Positions 39,822 through 50,748 of a stretch of 64,000 nucleotides of DNA are shown piece after piece. The stretch spans positions 565,870 through 629,869 of the forward strand of contig CAUYUJ010000359.1 of the NCBI GenBank assembly GCA_963575745.1. The letters run 5' to 3'. Position 1 is the stretch's first letter. Every line of letters starts with the position of its first letter. A program made the position numbers and the translations under genes. This DNA is from Prorocentrum cordatum (Eukaryota; Sar; Dinophyceae; Prorocentrales; Prorocentraceae). A model generated the notes under the pieces. It was not told the origin of the DNA and did no database searches. It worked only from the letters and a program-made list of their open reading frames with translations.

Positions 39822-40003
39822 ACGGCAGGTTCGTGTCGTGCCGACCCCAGCGTTGTTTTTTGACACCGCAGGGATCGTTCAACCTTGAACGATCGGCCGT
39901 TCCCGCAACGTCCAATCGTTCAACATCGACCGATTCTGGGTCGCCCGCGGCGTTCAACCTTGAACGCCCGCGCTGGGGTCGCCGCTGGTCGACACGACGC
40001 AAA
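39822..40003. mobile_element. foldback element, family I copy 2
   Basis: It starts GGTTCGTGTCGTGCCGACCC-CAGCG and ends CGCTGGGGTCGCCGCTGGTC-GACACGACGCAAAC, an inverted repeat. GGATCGTTCAACCTTGAACG and GGCGTTCAACCTTGAACGCC are internal palindromes. Confidence 0.75.
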
Positions 40004-40059
40004 CCTACCGTAGGGTACCCTCCCCAAAACGACCTCCATCTTCTACCTCGGTCCGACCG

Positions 40060-40376
40060 TACAGTCGGCCCCGATCATGAGGATGCACGGGCCCTGGAAG
40101 GCCATGACACGAAGCTTTTCGAGCGGGCACGCCCAACGAACGTGGCCAGCACGCAAGAGTGAAGGGGCCCTGGGACACACAAATAAATAGACACAAATAA
40201 AAGGATCCCCCATATTTTCTCATATTTTCTGGGTTTTTGTCTTCTCCCCCAATTCCCATATTTTCCAATATTTTCCTGGGAGTCGACGATTAATTGTGTC
40301 TGTGTGTTTTTTTCCCTCCTGAAAGAGCACCCCTTGGGGAAGCTGCCCATCCTCGGTCACCGTGCGGGTCGACTGC
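40060..40376. mobile_element. family C copy 4, interrupted by family E
   Basis: The left part runs from TACAGTCGGCCCCGATCATG to GTGGCCAGCACGCAAGAGTG. Family E follows, then the right part GCACCCCTTGGGGAAGCTGC and CGTGCGGGTCGACTGCA. Removing 40173-40321 leaves a standard-length family C element. Confidence 0.72.
40173..40321. mobile_element. short AT-rich element, family E copy 3 (nested in family C)
   Basis: The ends GGACACACAAATAAATAGAC and TTTTTTTCCCTCCTGA match the free copies at 38 kb. Family C flanks both sides, which fixes the element boundaries. Confidence 0.75.
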
Positions 40377-40385
40377 AAGGCCCTC

Positions 40386-40515
40386 GCAGCCTCTGAAATC
40401 CGACGGCTCTCGAGGCCGCAGCGGGAGCCGCCGACGGGGAGGGGCCGCCGCTGCCTCGGCCTCGGCCTCGGAGCGCCAAAGGTTCATGTGTATGGCGTCT
40501 TTTCTTCTTCGAGAG
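40386..40515. mobile_element. family F remnant (right arm)
   Basis: CTCGGAGCGCCAAAGGTTCA, TGTGTATGGCGTC and TTTTCTTCTTCGAGA resemble the right arm of family F. The left arm is missing or heavily diverged. Confidence 0.4.
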
Positions 40516-40809
40516 AAGAAGGAAAGGTGCCCTTCTCGCGCCCTAACGTCCCCCTTCTGGGCCCTAACGGGCCCCCTTTCTTCGGCAGCCCTCGCTGCAC
40601 CCCCATGTATCGCCACCCCCACTTTCTCGCCGCCCAAAGGCGGCCGCCCCTGCCGCCGCCGGGCGGCGTGCCTTTGGGTCCTCGGGCCCCGTGACCACCA
40701 GGCGCGTCAGGGTCTTGTTCTGGGGCACCCAAGTCTCTCGGACGCACAGGTGCGCCTCCCGGAGGTCGGGCGGGGGCGAGGAGGAGGAGAGGGTCCTCCT
40801 CGCCCTCGG
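40516..40809. other. no gene recognised
   Basis: GC-rich; frames here belong to long Pro/Ser or Gly/Arg ORFs made by the adjacent CCT repeat. Confidence 0.4.
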
Positions 40810-41250
40810 GCTCGTCCTCCCTTCTCCTCCTCCTCCTCCTCCTCCTCCTCCTCCTCCTCCTCCTCTCCCTCCCCCTCCCCCTCCCCCTTCCCCTCCGCCT
40901 CCGCCTCCGCCTCCGCCTCCTCCTCCTCCTCCTCCTCCTCCTCCTCCTCCTCCTCCACCTCCTCCCTCCTCCCTCCTCCTCCTCCCTCCCCCTCCCCCTC
41001 CTCCTCCTCCTCCTCCTCCCCCTCCCCCTCCCCCTCCTCCTCCTCCTCCTTCTCCTCCTCCTCCTCCTCTTCCTCCTCCTCCTCCTCCTCCTCCTCCGCC
41101 CTCCTCCTCCTCCTTCGTCCTCCGCCTCCACCTCCTCCTCCGCCTCCTCCTCCTCCTCTCCTCCTCTTCCTCTCTTTCCCTCCCTCCCTCCCTTGCTCCC
41201 TCCCTCCCTCCTCCCGTCCACCCTTCCCTCCCTCCCTCCCTCCCTGCGCC
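40810..41250. repeat. (CCT)n microsatellite
   Basis: About 440 bp of CCT/CCCCCT/CCTCCG repeats ending in CCCTCCCT runs. All poly-Ser, poly-Pro, poly-Leu, poly-Gly, poly-Glu and poly-Arg frames across it are artefacts. Confidence 0.93.
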
Positions 41251-41400
41251 CGAGCTCGGGGCAGTCACCGAGAAGCTGCAGAAAGTTGCAGATGTGGAAG
41301 GCCCAGAATTCGATGAATTGCGGAGAAGTTGCGAGCGCGTCAGACCACCTTTTGAGGTCAGGTCACTCGCGGCAAGTCTCTGGACACGCGGCTCGAAGAA

Positions 41401-42043
41401 ATGTCCTTTCAGCACACGAAGTTAATCAAAAAGCGGGAGCGCCAGACCGAAGTGGTCGAGGAACTCAAGCAGGGTGTGGCAGAAGCGCAGAAGGCTGTGG
41501 AGGACGCGGCCAAAGCTCTTCAGGCCACAGTCACGGAATCACGGAGTTGGAGGCTGAGCGGTGCCAGTTGGTGGCTGGCGCGCCACGGGCCCCTGAGAAG
41601 CCCATTGACGACGGCGCACAGGGGCTCAAGCAGCTCCTTGCCAGAACCTCACGGTCGAGAAGTGTGGCGAATTGCTCGAGGGCTTTGGTGGCAAGCCGGC
41701 TTTGGCGCAGAAGCTGTTCGAGTGCTTGGCAGAGGCGAAGGCATCGGAGGAACTGCACAGTACTCAGCAGCGCCGCGCCGCCGAGGAGGCGAGGCAGCGG
41801 CAGCAGCAGCAGCAACAGCAGGATGCCGAGCAGGCCGCTCAGGCTGCTGCAACTGCGAAGGCTGAGCACTGGTAGCGCTGGGAGCAAGCCACCCCGTCGG
41901 AGGCGGACGATCCAGAGGTGCTGCGAGAGTTCCTCCGCTCGGCCGAGCAGCAGGTTCCAGATGATGAAGTTGAATTGCGTGAAGCAGCCAAGAGGACGGG
42001 TGCCATGTTGTCGTCGTTCGCGAAGCGACACCAGGCTGCGTAG
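41401..42043 (+). pseudogene. LINE ORF1-like coiled-coil protein, frame-broken
   Basis: MSFQHTKLIKKRERQTEVVE and ELKQGVAEAQKAVEDAAKAL form an amphipathic coiled coil. After a frame change come LAEAKASEELHSTQQRRAAE and a Gln-rich run to a stop at 41875. The frame continues as ADDPEVLREFLRSAEQQVPD and AAKRTGAMLSSFAKRHQAA. ORF1-type nucleic-acid chaperone is the likely origin; I see no zinc knuckle. Confidence 0.6.
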
Positions 42044-42096
42044 TTGGCAGATGGCGTTGATTGGTATGTATGCGTGTGTTCTCTGTTGTCGGCATC

Positions 42097-42822
42097 ATGA
42101 CGCGCATTGCTACTGTCAGAACTACGTCGCTCAACCCGTTTGCTGAGATATTCGAGGCCGATGCTCCTGTGCTAGGAGATGAGCAGCCTATCATGTGCGT
42201 ACAGGAGCATCGCGTCACGGCTGCGAAGATGGGATCATTTCAAGGACGCATGAGCGCGGTTGGCTACCACGGTGCGTGGGCCCCAGCCAAGGAGACTGGC
42301 CACGGGCATGGCACAAGCGGTGGCGTGGAGGTGATTGCGCCGAAGAAGGTGCAGGTGGCGGCTGGGCCGTTGCTGGCAGACACCAAAGGTGTGCTGCTGG
42401 GCAAGAGACTTGTTGCCGCGCTAGTGCACACTTGGTTCAAAGGAGGCTTCGTGGCAGTGTCAGCTTATCTGCACGTCAGCGAAGATGGGACATAATACTA
42501 TGACATTGCTCACGATGTTGGCTCAGTATCTGCTCAGAGTGCGAGCGCTTGGGTATGAGTGGATTGTTGCAGCTGGCTACAGCATTGACCGCGCTCTGAT
42601 GCAGCCATGGGCGACTTCTATAGGAGGAGTTCTGGTGGCGCCGTCTGCGCCCACATGTATTCAGAGTGCACCAGGTACGGCGATTGATCACTTCATCATG
42701 TCCGAGGGGTTCGCCGTCCGTTCTGGAGTGATTGAAGTGGTGGACACTGCGACGATCTGGCCACATAGGCCTGTGCTGATGCAAGTTCTCTCCAAAGACA
42801 GCCTTGTGGTGCCGAAAAGGTG
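42097..42822 (+). pseudogene. LINE AP-like endonuclease domain, broken
   Basis: Frame 1 (to 42495) reads MTRIATVRTTSLNPFAEIFE with the Glu motif CVQEHRV and GTSGGVEVIA. Frame 2 (42485-42823) continues with LGYEWIVAAGYSIDRALMQP, TAIDHFIMSE and ATIWPHRPVLMQV. The usual GDFN is GYSI, losing a catalytic Asp; the HRPV His remains. This enzyme nicks target DNA for LINE insertion; here it would be inactive. Confidence 0.7.
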
Positions 42823-42928
42823 ATCAACCAAAATCTCTTCCTGCACTGGCCAAGCCAGGTTGTGGGCGGTTTCCGCGTGATTGGAAGCAGTTTCATGATG
42901 ATAATCAAATACCACGACAGCTGATCAG

Positions 42929-43705
42929 TTGGTAGGTTTCTGGGACTCAGCGATTCAGGGTATCGAGGCTGAGCTTTTGGACCGACATGATGCTGTTGGA
43001 CCCCGTCGCCACGGTTGCGAAGGCAGAGCGGGAGAGCACCAAGTTCGTTGGAAGAAGCTCCGCGAAGTCCCACAGCATCGACAGCCTCGACCCTCGCGCG
43101 AGTGTGCAGCGTGGAGTGCAGCGGCCAGGTGGGCCAGGCATCTGCGTTGTGTGCGAATCGTGCTGGAGTCGTGCACTCCCAACCTTGACGCGGACTTGGA
43201 CGAGCAGCCGAGGAGGTTGAAGCGCGTTGCCAAGGGCCTGATCGACACCGACGCCTTCCCAGGCAGGATCCAGAGGCTCGACTGGGTGTTCGCCCACCTC
43301 GACGTGCTGACGGCGAGGATTTTCAGGTCTGGAATGGATGTGATAGGTGATCCGTCTACGCCCGATTTGATTGAGCGAATTTTGTCCCTGGCCCAGGAAA
43401 AGGAGGCCGTGTTGTTGGCCAGCAAAGAGGAAGCCTGGAAGTCCTGGGTCAGGGAGGCGTTCCAGGACGGGGCCAAAGCTGCCCATCGTTTTACCAGGGT
43501 CCGTGGAATCCAAGAGGTGCTCACCGAGGAGCATCGGATCCAACCTCTCGAGCTTGCCGGCGATACGTGCCGCGGATGGTCCCAAAAATTTGGGCCATTC
43601 ATGCTTGCGACGATTTGGAAGTGCCGAGCGATTCGAAGGATCGGGCGAGCCTGCCGCCGCCCGGGGCTCTCTGCAGTGGTCGGGTCCCGACCCTGCGCGA
43701 GGTAA
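42929..43705 (+). pseudogene. LINE EN-RT linker region
   Basis: The 258-aa frame is protein-like from about 43190: RLKRVAKGLIDTDAFPGRIQ, SLAQEKEAVLLASKEEAWKS, WVREAFQDGAKAAHRFTRV. The first part is better in a different frame. It ends at a stop where the RT domain should follow. Confidence 0.55.
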
Positions 43706-43712
43706 GGTGGTC

Positions 43713-44345
43713 CTTGCTGCGGCTAGGGGGTTATGTCATCTTGTGCGACCGACTGGCCTTCTGTTGCAACCCAAGAAGTCGGGGGCTGTAGCCGCCAGCT
43801 TGGTCGTTTCCAAGCATGCGGCAATGTCGGCCAAGCTGATGGGAATGCGAGGATATGATCACATGCGGTACCTTTGTCATAATTTGTTCGGCAGGCGTGC
43901 CCTCCGAAAGGTGGAGGCCAAGAGGCGAGTTGCGCTGGTTAGGAGGAAGCACCGTATCCAAGTGCTTAAGAAGTCTGCGGGCACCAAGGTTGCTGGCTTG
44001 TGGCGAACAGGCCTCATGGCCAGCGGAGGCCACGGGGCCTCGGTATCAGGAGCAACCAATGACACGCTCCGAACTCTCAGGGCCTTAGCTGGGAGCCTTA
44101 TGGGGGCGGGTGGTGCTTCTCACGTCACTGGATTCTTGTATACCCACAAGGGTCCCAACTTTGACCCCATAGTCGATGCTACGACCCCGCTAGTGTTCAG
44201 ATATTGCTGCTGGGTCTGGGATCGGAAAGCGCCCGATTCTGACCTGCGAGTTGCCTGCTCGGCGGCTCGAGCTCGTTTGCGTGATCGCCCTCGCTGGGAT
44301 CGCTTTCAGGGACCTATAGGGGCGGTCATTTTATCGTTGCGGTGA
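43713..44345 (+). pseudogene. LINE RT C-terminal (thumb-like) region
   Basis: The frame reads QPKKSGAVAASLVVSKHAAM, CHNLFGRRALRKVEAKRRVA, KHRIQVLKKSAGTKVAGLWR, ATNDTLRTLRALAGSL. This looks like the region after motif D of LINE RTs. Motifs A-C are absent upstream, so the palm was deleted. Confidence 0.6.
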
Positions 44346-45601
44346 GTTGGGTGGGATTTAATTTCTCAACATCGACTCAGGACGGACCGGATGTCAAGCA
44401 GCGTTTGCGCGAGGGCACCAGTCGCGCCCAAGTGCGCCAGATTTTGGAGGCGACTCCCGAGGCTTGCGGTGATGAGCTTGTCTGGGGGCGCGCGCTCAGA
44501 TTAGGGATAGTGGCCGTTAAGGACCCTCCTAGGCAAGCGGCCCTGAGAGGCCTGATCAGCGGGAAACTTTGGCCGCCAGCCAAGAAGCATCAACATGGCT
44601 ACGTAGCCGGCCCCAAGTGCGAATTCGGTTGCGATGCTCTTGGCACTTTCGGTCACCAGTGGTATGAGTGCAAACGAGTCTGGGAGCCCAGTGATGACCC
44701 AGCCGAGGCATCCCTGTTTCCAGACGACGTGATTGGGCATGTGAATTGGCTGCGGGACAAAGCGAAAGGTATTCTCCCCGACTTCGACACTCTGGAGTTG
44801 GCGCATGGTGTTCCTCTCCTCCCCATCAACATTGCTCCTATCCCAGCCAAATATTCTGCCAAATTCTGGGGTGCCACGAACATGCCGTGAGGCTTCCAAC
44901 TTTTTACCGACGGTTCTGGCCTTTCGAACGGTCTACCCGAAGCTTGCCGCTGCGGGTGGGCCGTGGTCGAGCTCAGTCCTGGGGGCTGGCCATTTCGGGC
45001 GTGTTTTGGGCCTCTTCCAAGGGCCATCCAGACCGTCCCCAGGGCCGAAAGGTATGCGTTGCTGCAGGCGGTCCGCCTCGGCCCGAAAAGAGTTGATATG
45101 ATCAGTGATCACCTCTCTGCGGTGCAAGAGGCATCGAGCTGGTCTGCCGAGCTGGCTACAGGTTGTCACAAGCATGCGTGCATCTGGCGAGGGTTGTTTC
45201 AGTTGTGTCCAGCAGGAGCTCCGCCCAATGAGAGGCCCCGAGTCCACTGGACCCCAGCCCACGGGGACCTCGACTCCCTCTTGTTTGGCCAGTGCGCTTC
45301 GAGCCTGGATCGAAAAGTGGACACTGCGGTTTTCGATTATCTGGGCAACATGTGGGCCGATTTCCTTGCTAAGCTGGGGGCGAAGCAACATGCCATTGCT
45401 AACATCGCCGCCGCCACTTTGAAAGCGCATGTGAAGGACGTGAAAACGACGTGCCGATTTCTGGGTCAGGTCGCTCAATGTGTCGCGTCTCGAGCTGATT
45501 CCGCTTTTCCATGTCTGCGAGGCCCTGCCGTAACCCATTGGCGGTGCCTCAGCTGTCCCTCCTCTCTCAGGACCTCGAGGTGGCGGAGAATGGGTGGGTG
45601 A
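44342..45601 (+). pseudogene. LINE zinc knuckle and RNase H, one in-frame TGA
   Basis: The zinc knuckle is CEFGCDALGTFGHQWYEC. After a TGA at 44888-44890 the same frame continues into RNase H: FTDGSGLSNG, RAERYALLQAV, ISDHLSAVQE, VHWTPAHGDLDS and GNMWADFLAK, keeping all four acidic catalytic residues. The enzyme would remove RNA during reverse transcription. The stop cuts it from the upstream domains. Confidence 0.75.
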
Positions 45602-46014
45602 GATGTACGTGGTGCCACTGCTCCGGCAAGACTTCGCTCTCTCGAGCAAAGCTTGAGCAGCCTGGCAATAAGTGCGAGCACGCGCCGCTCCACTTGTATC
45701 TCGCCGCTGTTAGAGCCGAGCGTCACAGTGGCCTCCTCCCTGGGGCGCGTAGTGATGATGTCTTGAACGCTTGTCGTGAGCTGGGGCTCACTTATGATGG
45801 CCTGCACGTGCAGGCGCTGGAAACTTTCTAATATCGGGGCCATTGCGTGCAGGCCACAGACAGGTTTTTGATGTGCCGCCGCTGCGGCGCCCGTGCCTCC
45901 ATCGAGGCCCCAGCGTGGAGGAGCCTTTTGGCGGACTGCCATGGACCTGCTGAGAGGTCCTCAGTGCAGTCCTGGCGCATTGATGCTGCTCTAGCGGATC
46001 GCGAGGTCCGCTAG
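45511..46014 (+). pseudogene. LINE C-terminal zinc-binding segment
   Basis: In a shifted frame after RNase H: WVRCTWCHCSGKTSL, CEHAPLHLYLAAVRAERHSG, then an in-frame TAA at 45829, then FLMCRRCGARASIEAPAWRS ending at 46014. The CxxC pairs suggest a treble-clef type zinc site. Confidence 0.55.
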
Positions 46015-46209
46015 GTAGTGCAGGCTATGGTGGCAGGCAGCGGCTGGTGCCGTCGTGCTGCTTGCCACCACGGCCTGTGCCCTAATATCACTCGGCCTGT
46101 GCGGAAGGCTGCGGGGCAGTGGCACACAGGAATCCCGCGCCTTCCACATTTTTCCCCTTGCCCGCCAGCCCTCATTCGAATCGGATGCCATGCTTCGGCC
46201 TGATCCCCT

Positions 46210-46770
46210 GATCTCCCCCTCCGCCTCCGCATCCGCCTCCTCCTCCTCCTCGTTCCTTCTGGTTTCTCCTCATTTCTCCTCGTTCCTCCTCGTTCGTCCT
46301 CGTTCCTCCTCCTCCTCCTCCTCCTCCTCCGCCCTCCTCCGCCCTCCTCCGCCCTCCTCCGCCCTGCTCCGCCCTCCTCCTCCCTCCTCCCTCCTCCCTC
46401 CTCCTCCCACCTCCTCCTCCTCCTCCTCCTCGCCGTCCTCGTCCTCTCGTCCTCGTCCTCCTCCTCCTCCTCCTCCTCCTCCTCCTCCTCTTCCTCCTCC
46501 CCCCTCCTCCTCCTCCTTCCTCCTCTTCCTCCTACCCCCTCCTCCCCTCCTCCTCCTTATCCTCCTCCTCCTCGCCGTCCTCGTCCTCTCGTCGTCGTCC
46601 TCCTCCTCCTCCCCTCCTCCTCCTCCTCTTCCTCCTCCCTCCGCCTCCTCCTCCTCCTCCTCCTCCTCCTCCTCCTCCTCCTCCTTCCCCTCCTCCTTCT
46701 CTTCCTCCTCCTCCTCCTCCTCCTCCTTCTCCTCCTCCTCCCCCTTCCCCTCCCACTCCTCCCCCTCCAG
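46210..46770. repeat. (TCC)n microsatellite
   Basis: About 560 bp of TCC/CTCCGCC/TCCTCGT repeats. ORFs across it are low-complexity. Confidence 0.92.
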
Positions 46771-47537
46771 CGTTGTTTTGTGCCTCCCCAGGGTACAGTC
46801 GGACCGAGGTACAAGATCGAGGTCGGTTCGGGATCCCCAATGTCCTTCGTGTCTGTCGGATGGTCTTGTGCATCCTGGGGGAGGGTACTCCTGGATGTTC
46901 TGTGTTTTTGGCCGGTGGAGGGTCTCATACTCTTGAGGGATGTTTTTCTGTCCTGGGTCCGGCCGCAATGCGCAGGCGAAGCATACATCCAATATCCCTC
47001 GCGGGTTAGGGCCCTGGGCCACGACTCCGCGGATACGGGGCGTTTTTGTTGCTGACGTATCCGTGCGACCGCGCATCGGGATCGCGCCTTAGAATCCAGA
47101 CCGCGAGGCCGCGGATACGGACATGTTCGCCGCTCGTGAGTACACGCTGGTCGTTGAAAGTACTTAGGTACTGTTTGATCTCAAGATCCCAATCTACTTT
47201 AGCCGCCGTCCTGCTTCAAGGGTCGAACAGTTTTCGCTCTCCCCTTCATCTCAGTGGGCAGGTGGAAGCCCAATCTGCTTCCAACGCCTTCCCACTTTAT
47301 TTTTCTACCCACCTCTTCCGACTGACGGGTTTTAGTAGCGTCGAGGATCGAGCATAACAGATCGACGTCTCTGAGTGTGTTTCCGCTGCTTTTTTGTGTG
47401 CTGGGGTGGGCTCCAGCAGGAGGCCTGGTGGATGTCCGCGCCTGGATGTCCGCCCCTGCAAGCACGGGTTTTCGGGGAGGAACGGCGTCTGGTGGCTCGG
47501 CGCGCACACGGCATTCGGGAGCCGTCTCCCGTCGTCC
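46771..47537. other. no gene recognised
   Basis: Unique-looking sequence with a GATACGG repeat near 47030-47125 (CTCCGCGGATACGGGGCG, GGCCGCGGATACGGACA). No ORF with recognisable features. Confidence 0.4.
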
Positions 47538-47622
47538 AGGCCTCCTAGATGGGGTCGCGCCGCATCGCCGCCGATGCATCGGCGATGCGGCTCGATGTAG
47601 AACCCGATGTTCTCCACGCCCA
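47538..47622. mobile_element. family B fragment (left end)
   Basis: AGGCCTCCTAGATGGGGTCG, CGCCGCATCGCC, GATGCATCGGCGATGCGGCT. The right half is missing. Confidence 0.6.
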
Positions 47623-47782
47623 TAGCGCCCTGGTCCGCCCCAAGAGATGGCGGCCAGCGGCGCACCCTGGCACGCGTCCGGGGAGGAGCGGCGTCCAATG
47701 GCTCGGCGCGCCCACGGCACCGAGGGGCCGAGCGGCTCGGCGCGTCCAGAGGCCGTCTCCTGTCTCTGGGCTTCCGAGGTTC

Positions 47783-48010
47783 CGAGGTGGGAGGTGGGGT
47801 CCGAGTAGATGGCGTCGGAGGGTCGCGCCGCATCGCCGACGCATCGGCGATGCGGTTCGATGCGGAGCCCGGCCTTCTCCGCGCAGACGGCGCCGATGGC
47901 ACGGCCAGCGTCGCCGATGCATGGCCGACGCATCGGCGATCTGTCGCCGCCGCACTGGCGATGCGGCGCGATACTCCGACCCCATCTACTCGGACCCCAG
48001 AGAGGCCTCC
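47783..48010. mobile_element. inverted-repeat element, family B copy 6
   Basis: The left end is GGTGGGGTCCGAGTAGATGG, CGTCGGAGGGTCGCGCCG. The right end is GCGGCGCGATACTCCGACCC, CATCTACTCGGACCCCAGAG, AGGCCTCC. GACGCATCGGCGATGCGG is internal. Confidence 0.72.
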
Positions 48011-48134
48011 ACTGCCAGCCACGCGCAGAGGCTTGCCTCGGGCGAGCGCATGCTCGTGAAAAAATGAGCGCACGGAGCCGCAACATGCACGGGGAATGGG
48101 CGCCCGAGCTATGGCGAGTCTCTCAGGGAAGCCG

Positions 48135-48525
48135 CCTTCTCCTCCTCCGCGTCCTCCTCCTCCTCCTCCTCCTCCTCCTCAGTCTCCTCCTCAGTCTCCC
48201 TCCTCCTCCTCCCTCCTTCTCCTCCTCCTCCTCCTCCTCCCTCCTCCTCCTCCGCCTCCCTCCTCCCTCTCTCCTCCTCCCCCCTCCTCCTCCTCCTCCT
48301 CTCCTCCTCCCCTCCTCCTCCTCCTCCTCCTCCTCCCTCCTCCCTCCTCCTCCTCCTCCCCTCCTCTCCTCTCCCCCCTCCTCCTCCTCCTCCTCCTCCT
48401 CCTCCTCCTCCTCCTCCTCCTCTCCTCCTCCCCTCCTCCCTCCTCCTCCTCCTCCTCCTCCTCCTCCTCCTCCTCCTCCTCCTCCTCCTCCTCCCCCTCC
48501 TCCTCCTCCCCCTCCTCCTTGGAGA
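48135..48525. repeat. (CTC)n microsatellite
   Basis: About 390 bp of CTC/CTCCC repeats. Confidence 0.93.
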
Positions 48526-49204
48526 AGGTGCCTCAAGGCCCACCTCGGGGCGCCCAGCGGCTGCCTCTGGGCGCCCACCGTTGCGCCAGAGCCGTGGCCG
48601 CTGCGGCCCCTCACTGGGCGCACGTCGTCCTGGGGGTACGTCTGGCCGCGTCTCCCGTCGGCCACGCGCAGAGGGGGGGCAGGGGGAGGGGGGAGGGCTT
48701 CTCAGAACCACCCCCGCTTCTTAGCAGGCGCGTGCCTGTTCTACAGATGCAGGGCCCGCGCCCTCTAAGGAGCAGGGTCCTTCTAAGAAGCCCCCCCCTC
48801 CCCCTACCCTCTGGCGCGCGCCGCCAATCCTGGCCGCCGCGCCGTCGAAAAGCGACTCGGGGCAAAACGAAGGCCCCGGGGAGGAGTCCGGATCCGCATG
48901 GGCCTGCGTCACGGAGCAATGGCGATGGCGGCGGAGGAGAGGTATCTGGGGTGGATCGGTTCGAGGAGACGGTCCAGGGACCACGCACCGAGTTGCTTTT
49001 CTGCATGATTCCTGTGGGGGGGTGCATCTGGGACCTCTCGGGTGGCCCCGCCCGCGCCGCCCTGCGGGTGCTCCTGTATCCGCCGACATAGGGTGCTGGG
49101 CACTCCGCCAGCGCAGCATCCGCAGGGGCGCCAGTGAAGAGACACGAGCATACAGTCAAGCCGCTAGCACAAGGGCAACTTTGGATCCAGGAAAGACTCT
49201 GGTT
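48526..49204. other. no gene recognised
   Basis: GC-rich sequence with overlapping long frames on both strands and no recognisable domain. Confidence 0.4.
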
Positions 49205-49418
49205 TTCGGGCCCATCCCTAGCTCTACAGTGGAAGCCCATGCCAAGAACCACCTTGCTTGCCTCCAGGGTGCCCTGGGCTTCTTGGGTTTCGATAGTTTT
49301 TTCCTGTGGGAAGCGTGACGTTCCCGCACCAAAAATCAATGGACGTCCTGGGGTCTCAGGGGTGGATTTCTTGTGGAAGGTTTCTTGTGGTCGAGCTCCT
49401 ACTGTGTAGGTCGGGGAG
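49205..49418. repeat. dispersed repeat, family H copy 4 (inverted)
   Basis: It runs from CTCTACAGTGGAAGCCCATG through GGGCTTCTTGGGTTTCGATA, TGACGTTCCCGCACCAAAAA and GGACGTCCTGGGGTCTCAGG to CTCCTACTGTGTAG. Confidence 0.68.
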
Positions 49419-49976
49419 CCTGCTCGGGGGCGAGGCTAGCAATGACAAGGCAAGCTCCAAGCTGGAGTAGAAGGCCTGGCGCTGGCGGGTCGCCGGCGAG
49501 ATGTGCAATCGTTCCTTACCTGTGTACGATTGCGTGGAATAGTACCCAACTATTGTGGGGGCGCGAACTTTGACATGGGCGGTAACTACTGCGCGTGAAC
49601 AAAAATACACAAGGGCATCCACGCGCAACCAGTGCATCCAGCGCGCAAGCTATTACATCCAGGCGCGCACTGTGGCAAGTGTTGCTGCACCTCTCCTCGC
49701 GGACCCATCTGCGCCAGACCTACTACTCCCCGGCTCAGCAACAACCCCTTCGTTCCTTATTCAGCGTCCCGCCTGGTAGGACGAAGGCTCCAGATAGTCG
49801 GAGGTCAGCGCGGATTCCAATCGCGCCAGCGTCTGACCCCGAATGAGGATGAGGAGGAAGAAGGACCTCGTGCCTCGGCGATCTGAGTTGGCAAAGGTCC
49901 TGGTGTAGTTCAGGCAGCGAGGAGGCGGGAGGATGGACGAGGGAGGATCGGCGTCCTCCCAAAGTATTAATATTAC
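49419..49976. other. no gene recognised
   Basis: Moderate-GC unique-looking sequence; short frames only. Confidence 0.35.
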
Positions 49977-50131
49977 GTCGGGCGTGTTCCTCTACTGGAG
50001 GATTTTCTTAAATAGTGAACAAATAATATGGGGACGATCTGTTTCTACTATGTTTGACTATTTGTGAATAGTTTTGACTATTTTCAATTGTTCGCTCCAA
50101 TTCGGCCTGTAGGGGGACATGCCCGACCTAC
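49977..50131. mobile_element. MITE-like family A element
   Basis: It starts CGTCGGGCGTGTTCCTCTAC-TGGAGGATTTT and ends CGGCCTGTAGGGGGACATGC-CCGACCTACT. The core has three TTTGACTATTT/GAATAGTT words. Confidence 0.7.
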
Positions 50132-50613
50132 TATGAATACTACGTGTGCGTCTTCCCCAGGGGCGACGCGCGCACTGAGAAATCTGATAATATATGCGTC
50201 GTGGTGGGCGCGTTCTGGCCACAACGCTCGAGAAACGGTATACTACAAGATGGGTCTACCGTATGTTCTGGTCGGACGCGCGCCTCCAAGGGCGACATAG
50301 TACTAGTATGTCTTTGCGCGTCCCAGAGGAGGCGGATGCGGTGGCGTTGGCGTGAGGGAGCGGGGTTTTGGAACCCAGGGCTGCCATCGGGGCGGGGCTG
50401 CCACCCCGAGGGATATGCCCCTCAGGAGGAGGAGGAGGAGGAGAAGCAGAAGGAGGAGGAGGAGGAGGACAAGGAGGAGGAAGAGGAGGAAGAGGCCCCT
50501 GCTACCCACGCCCCTCAGGGCGCCGGAAGGCGCGGATGAGAGGAGCCCAGCACCGACCCGATCGGTCCGGCTGCACTCACTCTTTGCATCCAGAGGGGCA
50601 CGCAGGTTATCGC
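50132..50613. other. spacer with short (GGA)n tract
   Basis: A (GGA)n/(GAG)n tract lies at about 50425-50495. The rest has no recognised gene. Confidence 0.45.
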
Positions 50614-50748
50614 TAACTCGGGCGTGTCCCTCTGCAGGAGGGATATTCACATATATTTCGGGTTTCGAATATTTTGGCAACTTTTGAATATGTTTGATTA
50701 TGTTTTTTGCACTCCAGAACCCGCCTGTAGGAGGACACGGTCGTCCTT
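50614..50748. mobile_element. MITE-like family A element, short copy
   Basis: It starts TAACTCGGGCGTGTCCCTCT-GCAGGAGGGATAT and ends CCGCCTGTAGGAGGACACGG-TCG. At 135 bp it is the shortest copy. GAATATGTTTGATTATG is central. Confidence 0.65.

Larger units (their letters stand above)
41251..46020 (+). mobile_element. decayed LINE-type (non-LTR) retrotransposon
   Basis: Plus-strand order: coiled-coil ORF1-like part (41270-42043), AP-type endonuclease (42097-42822), linker, end of the RT with thumb-like helices (about 43713-44345), CCHC zinc knuckle and RNase H (44342-45601), and a C-terminal CxxC segment (45511-46014). The frame changes at least five times, one in-frame TGA stands before RNase H, and the RT palm with its YxDD box is missing. 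The domain order is that of an EN-RT-RNase H LINE. The copy is dead. Confidence 0.85.

Noticed and set aside
46270-47076. Long Glu/Gly/Arg-rich ORFs at 46.2-47 kb and similar ones at 40.5-41.4, 48.1-48.8 and 54.2-54.9 kb
   Set aside because: All are translations of CTC/GGA triplet repeats.
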